Origin: Sporosarcina sp. ZBG7A
GTDB taxonomy: Bacteria > Bacillota > Bacilli > Bacillales_A > Planococcaceae
Assembly: GCF_000813425.1 (NCBI RefSeq)
Contig: NZ_JWIB01000021.1
Coordinates: forward strand, 1-64,000
Direction: 5' to 3'
Length of the DNA stretch: 64,000 bases
A model generated the notes under the pieces. It saw only the letters and a program-made list of their open reading frames with translations, had not been told where the DNA came from and did no database searches. Each line of letters opens with the position of its first letter. The stretch's first letter is position 1. Position numbers and translations under genes: made by a program. Below are positions 55,248 through 62,925 of this stretch, piece after piece.

Positions 55248-56633
55248 TTACTTGATCAAATTTCCGCCTTTGTCATACAAATAGTCATCATCACCAGGCA
55301 TCGGTATAGCGTTTCCATCATCTGGATCCGAAGTATCGTTAGGATTTTTAGATGGTTTGTTATTTCCAGAAGGTTTCTCTCCACTTGAATCGGGCTTGTT
55401 GCTTGAATCTTCGTTGTTAGATGTGGAATCATTCCCACTTCCATTGTTCTGAGAAGAATCTGCCCCGGGTTCATTATCCAAATTCGTGTCTGCCTCAATT
55501 AAAGGACGTCGTTCGACACGGGAAACCGGTGGATAAAAATCTTCTGCTATAGATTCAGTAGTTAGTAAAGTTCCATCTTCTGTGATTTTGCGCTGAACAA
55601 TAATTTCGAATCCATCTGTGCCAGGCTCTGCAATATGGACTTGTCCCCGTGTTAGATCCTCACTATATTGAACAACAGTTTTAGGATCGAATTTATTCGT
55701 TTCCGCAACGTATGGCTCATATTCATAACGAAGTGGCATTCCTTCAATAGAAATGTTCAATGATCCACTTTCCCACTTAGCATGAACTGTATAGGAAGTG
55801 TAATTCGGGTTCGTCATTACATAATCCAGACCTAGCTGTGTATTAATCGCCGCTTCGAATCCAGGTTCCACGCCCTGAGTCAGTTTACGACGAATTGTTC
55901 GATCTTCAATCCAGAAGTTCGTCTGTAACGAAGCTTTATAGAGGGTAGACGCTAGAATTGTGAGTTCTTCTTCGTCTAGTAGTCCAGGTTGCGTATTTTC
56001 GATGAACTCAAGAATTGAAAATGGAGCTTTCGGCTCGATTTCGTTTCCGTCTAACTCACTGATTAACTCGAGCATCGGAGCTGTCAAACCGTCAATTTCA
56101 GTGGATGCAGATGCAATTTCAGTAGTTGTCTGTGTGGATTCAAGATAATCTGTCAAAATAATGGATTGCGGCATGATTCCTGATTCCAATTTCTCCCCAA
56201 TCCCCATAGCGATAGATTGGATTTCAGAATCACTAAAAGACAGCATCGGCAATTGTTGCTGCAACAATGTTCTAAGTCCATCTTCAGAAACAGTTGAAAT
56301 AAGTGAGTTTTCCTCTTCAGACTTAGCTTGTTTGATGGTTTCGGAAGGATTATAATCTACTAATTCTGCTGGTAATGGAATGATCGCATCTTGATAGAGT
56401 AAATCCGCTTGCAACTTGTCTTGCATTCCCAACAATTCTGAGGTTAACTTGATTTCCGCTTCCTTGTCCGTCTGTTTTGATAAGTTGAAAGGACCTGCAT
56501 ATGTATGATCCCCGAATCGTTTACCGAAGAGTAGGTTTTCTGCAGCAAACGATCCTGCAGACGCAATTCCAAAAAAGAGTAAAGAAGCGCCCAGAATGCT
56601 TAAAAAATATGTTACAACAGTTCGATTACCCAC
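55248..56633 (-). CDS. G5-domain membrane-anchored protein of the pilus locus
   Basis: The function is not recognised. A GTG at 56633 is chosen because GGAGG lies 10 bases before it, giving 461 residues; an ATG 18 bases earlier lacks a site. The protein has one N-terminal helix (about 6-28), a large acidic extracellular domain (about 40-335), a G5-type domain (about 335-395: TVVQYSEDLTRGQ, EPGTDGFEIIVQRKI, FYPPVSRVERR) and a long Asn/Ser/Asp-rich disordered tail. G5 domains occur in surface proteins that bind wall or aminosugar polymers. Location between pilB and the small membrane protein suggests a pilus-associated wall-spanning or wall-binding role (inference). Confidence 0.75.
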   Translation of the reverse strand: MGNRTVVTYFLSILGASLLFFGIASAGSFAAENLLFGKRFGDHTYAGPFNLSKQTDKEAEIKLTSELLGMQDKLQADLLYQDAIIPLPAELVDYNPSETIKQAKSEEENSLISTVSEDGLRTLLQQQLPMLSFSDSEIQSIAMGIGEKLESGIMPQSIILTDYLESTQTTTEIASASTEIDGLTAPMLELISELDGNEIEPKAPFSILEFIENTQPGLLDEEELTILASTLYKASLQTNFWIEDRTIRRKLTQGVEPGFEAAINTQLGLDYVMTNPNYTSYTVHAKWESGSLNISIEGMPLRYEYEPYVAETNKFDPKTVVQYSEDLTRGQVHIAEPGTDGFEIIVQRKITEDGTLLTTESIAEDFYPPVSRVERRPLIEADTNLDNEPGADSSQNNGSGNDSTSNNEDSSNKPDSSGEKPSGNNKPSKNPNDTSDPDDGNAIPMPGDDDYLYDKGGNLIK

Positions 56634-56678
56634 GTTTTGGACGCCTCCCATTCAAAATTCTTTATAAGTAGAATCATA

Positions 56679-56918
56679 TTATTTCGCTTCTTGCTGCTTT
56701 GCTAGCAATACTGCTGTTGCAAAGGACAAGCCCAAGATAACTAGTAATGCGTACCAAAATGACATCATTTGTGAAACGAGCATGGCCAGGAATGCCGTGG
56801 ATGTACCGAGTAGGACAATCCAAGTCGCGATATCTGGCAGCCGGTTGGTACGGACTAGCCAAAGGGTGGCTGCATATGCTAAAACAGCTAGAATTAGTAG
56901 TAGTAGATAAGGTGTCAT
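56679..56918 (-). CDS. Small three-helix membrane protein of the pilus locus
   Basis: This 79-residue protein has three hydrophobic helices (about 3-20, 28-47 and 50-70) and ends with LLAKQQEAK. ATG at 56918 has GAGG 6 bases upstream. Close packing between two pilus genes on the same strand and sensible membrane topology support it as real. It is not recognised. An overlapping alternative frame encodes an irregular Cys/Pro-rich sequence and is rejected. Confidence 0.65.
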   Translation of the reverse strand: MTPYLLLLILAVLAYAATLWLVRTNRLPDIATWIVLLGTSTAFLAMLVSQMMSFWYALLVILGLSFATAVLLAKQQEAK

Positions 56919-56944
56919 AATTAGCCTCAATTCTCAAATGAGTT

Positions 56945-58381
56945 TCACTTATATTCAACTTCAATAGATGGCGTTGGCCATTTAATTCCAGAATCTGTTG
57001 GTGGAGTCTGATTTGAAACTTCCGGACACTTTTCTAAGAATTGTTGGTTACTAAGACGTTGAATTCTTGGATGAGGTATTTTTTCTGGATAAGAAAGGTT
57101 ACCTTTGTAAAAAATATAACTTGATGAGGATATTTCACTAACCTTATTTTCTATTGTTAGGTTCCCCGCTACACAAACCTTTGATTTGTCTTCAATCTCT
57201 GTCTTATTACCCTTTAAAGTTAGATTCCCTCCTACGTACAATGAAGTTTCTTCAAGTTCAAACTTTTTATTAGCAGTAAAATTACCAATAACAATCAAAT
57301 TATTCGAATCCTCAGCATTAAAATGATTCTCTGCTGTGAGATCTCCACCTATATAAAAATAGGATTCTTCGATATCGACATCATTTTTAATAACTGCTGA
57401 CTTATTTACAACTAAAATCGAATCCTCAATATCCAGTTTATTACTTAGCGTTAGCGAACCATCTATCCTAAAATCAGTTTCCTCGATGTAAAGATGACCA
57501 TTCCCAGTGTTAAATTCCCCTTTTACATAAACCCAGGAATCTTCCAAATCAAAATTCTGTCCAGTTTTATAAGTGTATCCATTCGGAAAGTAGACAGTTG
57601 AATCCTCAATATCTCTAATTTTATCGACATTTTCACTCGCGAAACATTTCTTACCCTTAATTTCCTTTGCATTGGAACAGGGTGGTACTTGTACGCTCTG
57701 CGGATAATTCCATTCTCCCAAATCCCCATCGCTGGTACCACTGCCAGGTGACCCTCCTGTTGCTCCTGTTTCAAAGGAAGGAACTATAAAAACTTGCTCA
57801 AAATTAAGCAGCTTAGTTTTACCGCTCTTTCTTTCTTTTCCAAGCACACTGCCTGAAACCCCAATAGTGATTTGATCTTTCATTAAACCAATTATAATAT
57901 TCTGGTCATTGGTTCTTATAAATTCATAATAGTTCTCTGTTTTTTTGTTAGACTTATTAAGTTCAAAATCAAACTCCTTTTTTTTGCCTAATATTAAAGC
58001 GGGTGCCTCTTCAACATTGACTGCCTTCATTAGTTTATAAAGTTCTTGTGCGGTACGTTTACGTACAGCGTCATAGTCAACTGTTCTATTGGGGTTTTTC
58101 TTATCATTTTTTATATTATCGAGTTGGATTTGAATTTCTTTTTCAGCAAAATTATTTAGTTCTTGTAAGCGGATATAATATTCATTGGTATATTGAGTCT
58201 TATAAAATTCAACTCCTGCTTCTGCAGCCACAACAGTCAAGTGACTATTATCTACTATATTTTCTTGTGTTGCATTACTGATGTTTCCTCGGAGGAATAC
58301 TGCTGTGAGAATCGTAATAATAACGATTAGCAATAAGACAACAAGTAAAGCATAGCCTCTTTCTCTATATATATATTTCAT
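56945..58381 (-). CDS. PilX-like protein with a C-terminal solenoid of short repeats
   Basis: ATG at 58381 is chosen because GGAG lies 8 bases upstream (478 residues). The N-terminus, RERGYALLVVLLLIVIITIL, is a PilX/minor-pilin-like helix without a clear prepilin cut site, followed by NSHLTVVAAEAGVEFYKTQ, typical of PilX N-domains. A helical domain spans about 50-170. A Gly/Ser-rich hinge (near 210) leads to about eight consecutive repeats of 19-22 residues (about 250-430) with the pattern xxIEDSxxYVxGxLTxxNK, for example LDIEDSILVV, VDIEESYFYIGGDLTA and FELEETSLYVGGNLTL. This predicts a beta-solenoid. The region is clearly richer in A+T than neighbours. A surface-exposed, perhaps tip-located, role is inference. 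Confidence 0.78.
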   Translation of the reverse strand: MKYIYRERGYALLVVLLLIVIITILTAVFLRGNISNATQENIVDNSHLTVVAAEAGVEFYKTQYTNEYYIRLQELNNFAEKEIQIQLDNIKNDKKNPNRTVDYDAVRKRTAQELYKLMKAVNVEEAPALILGKKKEFDFELNKSNKKTENYYEFIRTNDQNIIIGLMKDQITIGVSGSVLGKERKSGKTKLLNFEQVFIVPSFETGATGGSPGSGTSDGDLGEWNYPQSVQVPPCSNAKEIKGKKCFASENVDKIRDIEDSTVYFPNGYTYKTGQNFDLEDSWVYVKGEFNTGNGHLYIEETDFRIDGSLTLSNKLDIEDSILVVNKSAVIKNDVDIEESYFYIGGDLTAENHFNAEDSNNLIVIGNFTANKKFELEETSLYVGGNLTLKGNKTEIEDKSKVCVAGNLTIENKVSEISSSSYIFYKGNLSYPEKIPHPRIQRLSNQQFLEKCPEVSNQTPPTDSGIKWPTPSIEVEYK

Positions 58382-58397
58382 GGATTTCACTCCATTC

Positions 58398-58826
58398 TCA
58401 TTCACTTTTATACCTGGAGATTACAGTAGGTACGGAAACAGATAATCTTCTATTTAAAGGATCCTTCACTTCCAAAGTTAACTCATACATGCTTGTTTTT
58501 TTAGGTTTCAACTCAATATCCTGTAGCGGTCCATACTGAAATTCTTGTCCTATTATTTCAGTGGATTCTTGATTTCCTTCGCAATTTCTTAAACTAACTT
58601 CTTGTTCCTCAATTATCAGTCTATAACACTCTGAAGATCTATGTTTCTGTTGAATTTTTGTAATAATGAAGTTAGCATCTTGTTGCAATTGGATTTTTGT
58701 CGTTTCTAATGCATTGTGTTTAACACTGATATTCATAGCAGTCCATATAATGCCCGTTACGAGGGAAACCAGAACCAATACAGCTAGAAGCTCTACAAGG
58801 GTCATACCTGACTGATTGTCTTTCAA
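58398..58826 (-). CDS. Prepilin-type minor pilin, PilW-like
   Basis: The 142-residue protein has a short leader ending in QSG before MTLVELLAVLVLVSLVTGIIW, a class III prepilin signal with Glu5. The globular part carries two cysteines (SECYRL and LRNCEG) that may form a disulfide and ends with a small beta region. TTG start with GAGGGGG 8 bases upstream. It lies between the PilV-like and PilX-like genes, the usual minor pilin triplet order. The PilW name is by position and length only. Confidence 0.82.
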   Translation of the reverse strand: MKDNQSGMTLVELLAVLVLVSLVTGIIWTAMNISVKHNALETTKIQLQQDANFIITKIQQKHRSSECYRLIIEEQEVSLRNCEGNQESTEIIGQEFQYGPLQDIELKPKKTSMYELTLEVKDPLNRRLSVSVPTVISRYKSE

Positions 58827-58846
58827 AACCGATTCCCCCTCAAGAG

Positions 58847-59281
58847 TTATTTAACCTGAATGTAACCAAATGATTCGCTAGAGATACGATTATCTTTCAC
58901 GATTTCAACCTGCAGCCTATGTAATCGAACAACACCTGGCTTAAGCGTTTCTTTTAATTCGGGACCTTCATCAGGTGATTTTTTTATTTTTACAATCACG
59001 TTAGGTCTCCCATATTGATCATCTCTCCACCAGTCGTTTTCACTAACAAATCTAGTCCCGTTCAAGTCACTAGTTTTCCATTTAATATTCTTATATTCTT
59101 CCAAAACAATCCGAGCCTCATTCATCGTCTCCAACTTCGTCTCGGTCCTACTATTAAAAAGAGTCATCTGAGGGAAAATTGTCATGAACGCAACGAAAAC
59201 TATGCCTAATATCACAAGTGAGGCGAGAATTTCAACTAAAGTCAGTCCAGACTCTTCAGTGGTTTTCCATTTACACACCAA
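58847..59281 (-). CDS. Prepilin-type minor pilin, PilV-like
   Basis: The prepilin signal EESGLTLVEILASLVILGIV (by position about 10-29) is cut after Gly, with Glu at mature position 5. TTG at 59281 with GAGG 8 bases upstream is preferred over a GTG at 59290 that overlaps the site, giving 144 residues. The domain contains WWRDD and basic strands. First gene of the pilus operon, 36 bases after the predicted promoter -10. Confidence 0.82.
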   Translation of the reverse strand: MVCKWKTTEESGLTLVEILASLVILGIVFVAFMTIFPQMTLFNSRTETKLETMNEARIVLEEYKNIKWKTSDLNGTRFVSENDWWRDDQYGRPNVIVKIKKSPDEGPELKETLKPGVVRLHRLQVEIVKDNRISSESFGYIQVK

Positions 59282-59316
59282 TTCTCTCACCTCTTTCGTT
59301 CCTTTTTCCTATCTCT

Positions 59317-59345
59317 AGCATAACGGAGTGAACCTTTGAGTTCAA
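59317..59345 (-). promoter_or_regulatory. SigA-type promoter of the pilus operon
   Basis: Minus strand TTGAAC (59345-59340), a 17-base spacer, and TATGCT (59322-59317). It lies between the GGDEF terminator and the first pilin-like gene. Confidence 0.62.
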
Positions 59346-59370
59346 TAGGCTTGTAAGCATAATTGTTACA

Positions 59371-59396
59371 AAAAAAGACTGCTAGCGCAGTCTTTT
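59371..59396 (-). terminator. Terminator after the second GGDEF gene
   Basis: AAAGACTGC and GCAGTCTTT are perfect arms around TAGC, and T-rich sequence follows on the minus strand. It separates the GGDEF pair from the pilus operon. Confidence 0.88.
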
Positions 59397-59415
59397 GAGT
59401 GAAACTTTATTTTCA

Positions 59416-61140
59416 TCAAATTTCTATTGGATCAGTTGGCTCCGCTTCATAAACCCCAACGCGATTGCGTCCTGCCTGTTTCCCTCCAATATAGAGGGCT
59501 CTGTCTGCATTCCGAAGCAAACTGCTTTCAGATTGCGTGTCCTCTGGAATTGATGAGACACCAAGACTCACAGTAAGCTTGATACCAATCGATTCGATAT
59601 CATCCGATAAGTCCGGTTTGATTGTAAATGTATGTTGCTCAATTTCAAGACGAATTCTTTCAGCAAGTGAAACCGCTTCCTCCTTTGTGAAATCAGGAAG
59701 CAATAAAACAAATTCCTCTCCGCCATAACGAGCCAGCGTACGACCATCCGTCTCGTACTTTTTAAGAATTTGAGCAAATTCACATAAAATATCATTACCA
59801 CTTTGATGCCCATAATTATCATTGATGGATTTGAAATGATCGATATCTAATATAATTGCAGATAAACTAGAAATCTCTTGTTCGTGAAAAAGACTTAGCT
59901 CATCTCTTAGTTTCTTTGTTAAATAGCGGAAGTTATACAGTTTTGTAAGACCGCACTTTTCACTTTTCTCAATCGTACGTTCGTAATGAAATGCTTTTAC
60001 TATAGAGGTTTCGAAATACCCCGTTAACAAATCAACCATTTTTTTATCTAAATCCTCAAAAAAGTTTTTTCTGAACGACGTCATGATAAGGTAACCTTCA
60101 AGTTTTCCCGCTCGAATAATAGGTGCAATCATGACACTTTGTACAGCAATACTGAACCGGAGATGTTCGAGCTTTTCGATTTCTTTACTTGAACTATATA
60201 CCTTTATATTGTCTGGTGATAGTAAAGGTATCGCTTCATTTTCAAATTCAAAAAACTGAGATTCCTTTGAAAAAGTACCCGCCTCTGAACAGGCTAGCAT
60301 TTGAAATCGGTTACCATTACGAATATCGAGAATATAAGCTTGATCATAATTTACGACACCTTGAATTTTCTCAGTGAAAATTTTTATGACTTCATCCCTG
60401 CTTAGACTCTCCGTTAGTTCGTGACCTATTTCGACAGCGGAAGAAAGCTTTTTGTTAAGCTCACCAGAAAAAGCATACCTTCTAATAATTAAGAGTACGA
60501 GTAGAAATGGTGCACCAAGCAATAAAACGGAGAAACCGCCCAATTTGTAAGTAAGTAGACTATATGCGACCGCTAAGGGTAGCACAACTATTGTTATCGC
60601 AAAATCCCACAACGCTACTTGCTTAAACTTATCAAAGGAAGCTTTCTCTATTTTCATGATGAGGTAAAGGACCAAGCTATTGATGAAAGAATATGACACT
60701 GCGTAAACCGTGGCCGCTATTAGGAAAGCCCACGGTGACATTTCCACGATTCTACCGCCAGCAAAATAAAAGAAGAATGCACTAACAATTGAAACAATCA
60801 CAAACATTAACGAATTTGTTGTAAACCGATAGAATGCCGGTAAACTCGACTTTCGAACAAATTGTAAAATTATGAGTGCAAGTTGCATGAAAACCATTTC
60901 CGCAAAAAGACCATATTGAAAAAAAATCACAAAAATAATCCATCGTTCAAGTGAAATACTAATCGAGAATATTTGGAACGACGAACTCATTGCGATAATT
61001 AGCATGATGAAATTTAGCAATACAAACCACATATCAATTTCTTTAAACGGAAACATCATATATACAAGATATAACGAGGTCGGTACTACTAATAACCACA
61101 GTAAAAAAGCCGTCCACTGCTTACGTAGATTCTTGAGCAT
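59416..61140 (-). CDS. Membrane GAF-GGDEF diguanylate cyclase (second of pair)
   Basis: This protein probably makes c-di-GMP. ATG at 61140 has GGAGG 7 bases before it (574 residues). About six to seven N-terminal helices (10-225) form a membrane module, followed by a GAF-like domain (about 245-385) and a GGDEF domain (about 410-570) with LDIDHFKSINDNYGHQSGN and the signature RYGGEEFVLLLP. The usual DxLTGLxN motif reads CGLTKLYN, and no RxxD inhibitory site is seen before GGEEF. It is 25 bases from its upstream paralogue; similarity spans the N-terminus (LLWLLVVPT) to the end (AGRNRVGVY), indicating tandem duplication. Confidence 0.9.
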   Translation of the reverse strand: MLKNLRKQWTAFLLWLLVVPTSLYLVYMMFPFKEIDMWFVLLNFIMLIIAMSSSFQIFSISISLERWIIFVIFFQYGLFAEMVFMQLALIILQFVRKSSLPAFYRFTTNSLMFVIVSIVSAFFFYFAGGRIVEMSPWAFLIAATVYAVSYSFINSLVLYLIMKIEKASFDKFKQVALWDFAITIVVLPLAVAYSLLTYKLGGFSVLLLGAPFLLVLLIIRRYAFSGELNKKLSSAVEIGHELTESLSRDEVIKIFTEKIQGVVNYDQAYILDIRNGNRFQMLACSEAGTFSKESQFFEFENEAIPLLSPDNIKVYSSSKEIEKLEHLRFSIAVQSVMIAPIIRAGKLEGYLIMTSFRKNFFEDLDKKMVDLLTGYFETSIVKAFHYERTIEKSEKCGLTKLYNFRYLTKKLRDELSLFHEQEISSLSAIILDIDHFKSINDNYGHQSGNDILCEFAQILKKYETDGRTLARYGGEEFVLLLPDFTKEEAVSLAERIRLEIEQHTFTIKPDLSDDIESIGIKLTVSLGVSSIPEDTQSESSLLRNADRALYIGGKQAGRNRVGVYEAEPTDPIEI

Positions 61141-61165
61141 TTTGTATCCTCCGTTCTGGAACACC

Positions 61166-62869
61166 TTACTTTACATAACCACCTACTCGATTACGCCCAG
61201 CCTGCTTCGCTCCAATATACAATGCACGATCTGCATTTCGCAATAGCGTCATCGCTTCATCTGTATCCTCAGGTGCGGCTGATACGCCTATACTCGCTGT
61301 GATTTGAATTTCTTCTTCATTCAACAAACACGACAAATCATTCTCGATTTGCATGTTTGTTTGCTGGATTTCACTTCGTAACTCTTCTGCAAACTCAAGT
61401 GCTGCATCCATTGAAAACTCGGGCAATATATAGACGAACTCTTCGCCACCATATCTAGCAACAATCGCTTTTTCAGGACATTTGTTTTGCAACAGATTTG
61501 CAAACTGTTTCAATATAAGATTTCCACTTTCATGTCCGTAGGCATCATTGACCTTTTTAAAATGATCAATATCCAACATAACAACTGCAAGGTGTTCAAG
61601 AATTCCACGATTCAGCAAATCCATTTCCTGTTCCAATCGTTGCTCTAGAAAACGATAATTATAGAGCCCAGTCAATGCACAGCGGTTACTTTCCTGTTCT
61701 GCAAGTTCTATATATCTCGCTTTCTCAACCGACACTATAAAGTATGAACTAAGCAGGTCCAGGACATTTAAATGAAACTCTTTAAACGCGTCTTTCTTTT
61801 TGCTACCCATCACCAGAACCCCCACAATCTCCTGGTGGCGAATAAATGGAACACATAATAAGCTTTCGATATCATCTGGAACGGGAGTTATTGTTTGTTG
61901 AATCCATTGGTCTCTTCTAGTGTATAGAAAACTTTTCTTATCAGATAATACTTTACCCGCAATGCCCTCCCCCTTCGCTAAATGAACATGAGGAGTAGCA
62001 ACTTTTCTACCTTTTACATAAAAATGTGTAGGTTCCAACCATCCATCATAATGATCGAATAAGTAAACATAGTCCGCTTCAAAAAGAGCAGTCGTTTTCG
62101 TCATAAATTCCTCGATTGTCGATTCTTCAGTGGTCATTTTAGCAAGTTGTTGACCTATCTTCCCCGCAGCTTGAATATAGGCATTTAAGTCGTCTGTCTG
62201 CCGATTAATTCTAAGCACTAGTGTCATGAAAAAGAACGGAATTCCCACTAACACATATCCAATGACCCCATAATGGATGAGGATAAAATATAACGACAAG
62301 GCAAGTGGTACGGCTATGACCATCCTAAAATAATGAAGAAGCGTTTCTTTTACGGAATCCAGTCTCATCCGATTTGTAAGTACACCATAAAGTTTAAAAA
62401 TCCAATCATACAATACGGAATAGACAATTTGATAGACGAACACGCCAACAACTAGAATGCTAAAGGTCAGTTCTCCAATTCCAGCTCCTGTCATGAAAAA
62501 AGCGACTGCCGAACTGACCGACAACACAAAATAAGCTAACGAGTTGTACAGCAAGCGATACAGAACATCACCTGTTTTATAACGCGCAAATACCGCACAA
62601 GCAATTATTAGTTGAGTAATGATCAACTCTATCGTTAATCCATACACAAGAAAAATCGGTAAAGTAAACCAGACAAAAAGTACGATGGGTTTACGATTGT
62701 AGATGATGGGATAGTAAATACTTAAAAATCCAAGTAAAAATGAAAGTCCTACCCATAACCAATTCACCGTGAGTATGGGCTGGGTATAAAGAAGATAAAC
62801 GATGCCGGTCGGCACAACAAGTATCCACAGTAAGAGCAAGAGCAACAATGGCCGGCCTTTCAATTTCAT
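61166..62869 (-). CDS. Membrane GAF-GGDEF diguanylate cyclase (first of pair)
   Basis: This protein probably makes c-di-GMP. ATG at 62869 is chosen because GGAAGG lies 9 bases before it and the start MKLKGRPLLLLLLLWILVVP aligns with its paralogue (567 residues). Multiple N-terminal helices (about 8-225), a GAF-like domain (about 240-380) with EADYVYLFDHYDG, then a GGDEF domain with LDIDHFKKVNDAYGHESGN and RYGGEEFVYILP. DxLTGLxN reads CALTGLYN; no RxxD inhibitory site is seen. It probably forms a two-gene operon with the next gene. Its start lies 57 bases from the end of folC. Confidence 0.9.
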   Translation of the reverse strand: MKLKGRPLLLLLLLWILVVPTGIVYLLYTQPILTVNWLWVGLSFLLGFLSIYYPIIYNRKPIVLFVWFTLPIFLVYGLTIELIITQLIIACAVFARYKTGDVLYRLLYNSLAYFVLSVSSAVAFFMTGAGIGELTFSILVVGVFVYQIVYSVLYDWIFKLYGVLTNRMRLDSVKETLLHYFRMVIAVPLALSLYFILIHYGVIGYVLVGIPFFFMTLVLRINRQTDDLNAYIQAAGKIGQQLAKMTTEESTIEEFMTKTTALFEADYVYLFDHYDGWLEPTHFYVKGRKVATPHVHLAKGEGIAGKVLSDKKSFLYTRRDQWIQQTITPVPDDIESLLCVPFIRHQEIVGVLVMGSKKKDAFKEFHLNVLDLLSSYFIVSVEKARYIELAEQESNRCALTGLYNYRFLEQRLEQEMDLLNRGILEHLAVVMLDIDHFKKVNDAYGHESGNLILKQFANLLQNKCPEKAIVARYGGEEFVYILPEFSMDAALEFAEELRSEIQQTNMQIENDLSCLLNEEEIQITASIGVSAAPEDTDEAMTLLRNADRALYIGAKQAGRNRVGGYVK

Positions 62870-62925
62870 CCTCTTCATCCTTCCAATCAACCGCTCAACC
62901 CGCGGAATTATCTATCTATTGCTAA

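Noticed and set aside
56674..56964. Alternative 96-residue minus-strand frame over the small membrane protein
   Set aside because: It has an irregular sequence with scattered Cys and Pro and overlaps a frame with clean membrane helices and a better start.
47600..62869. Prophage or integrative element to explain the pilus block
   Set aside because: No integrase, transposase, direct-repeat borders or tRNA attachment site was seen; all genes fit a pilus and signalling locus.
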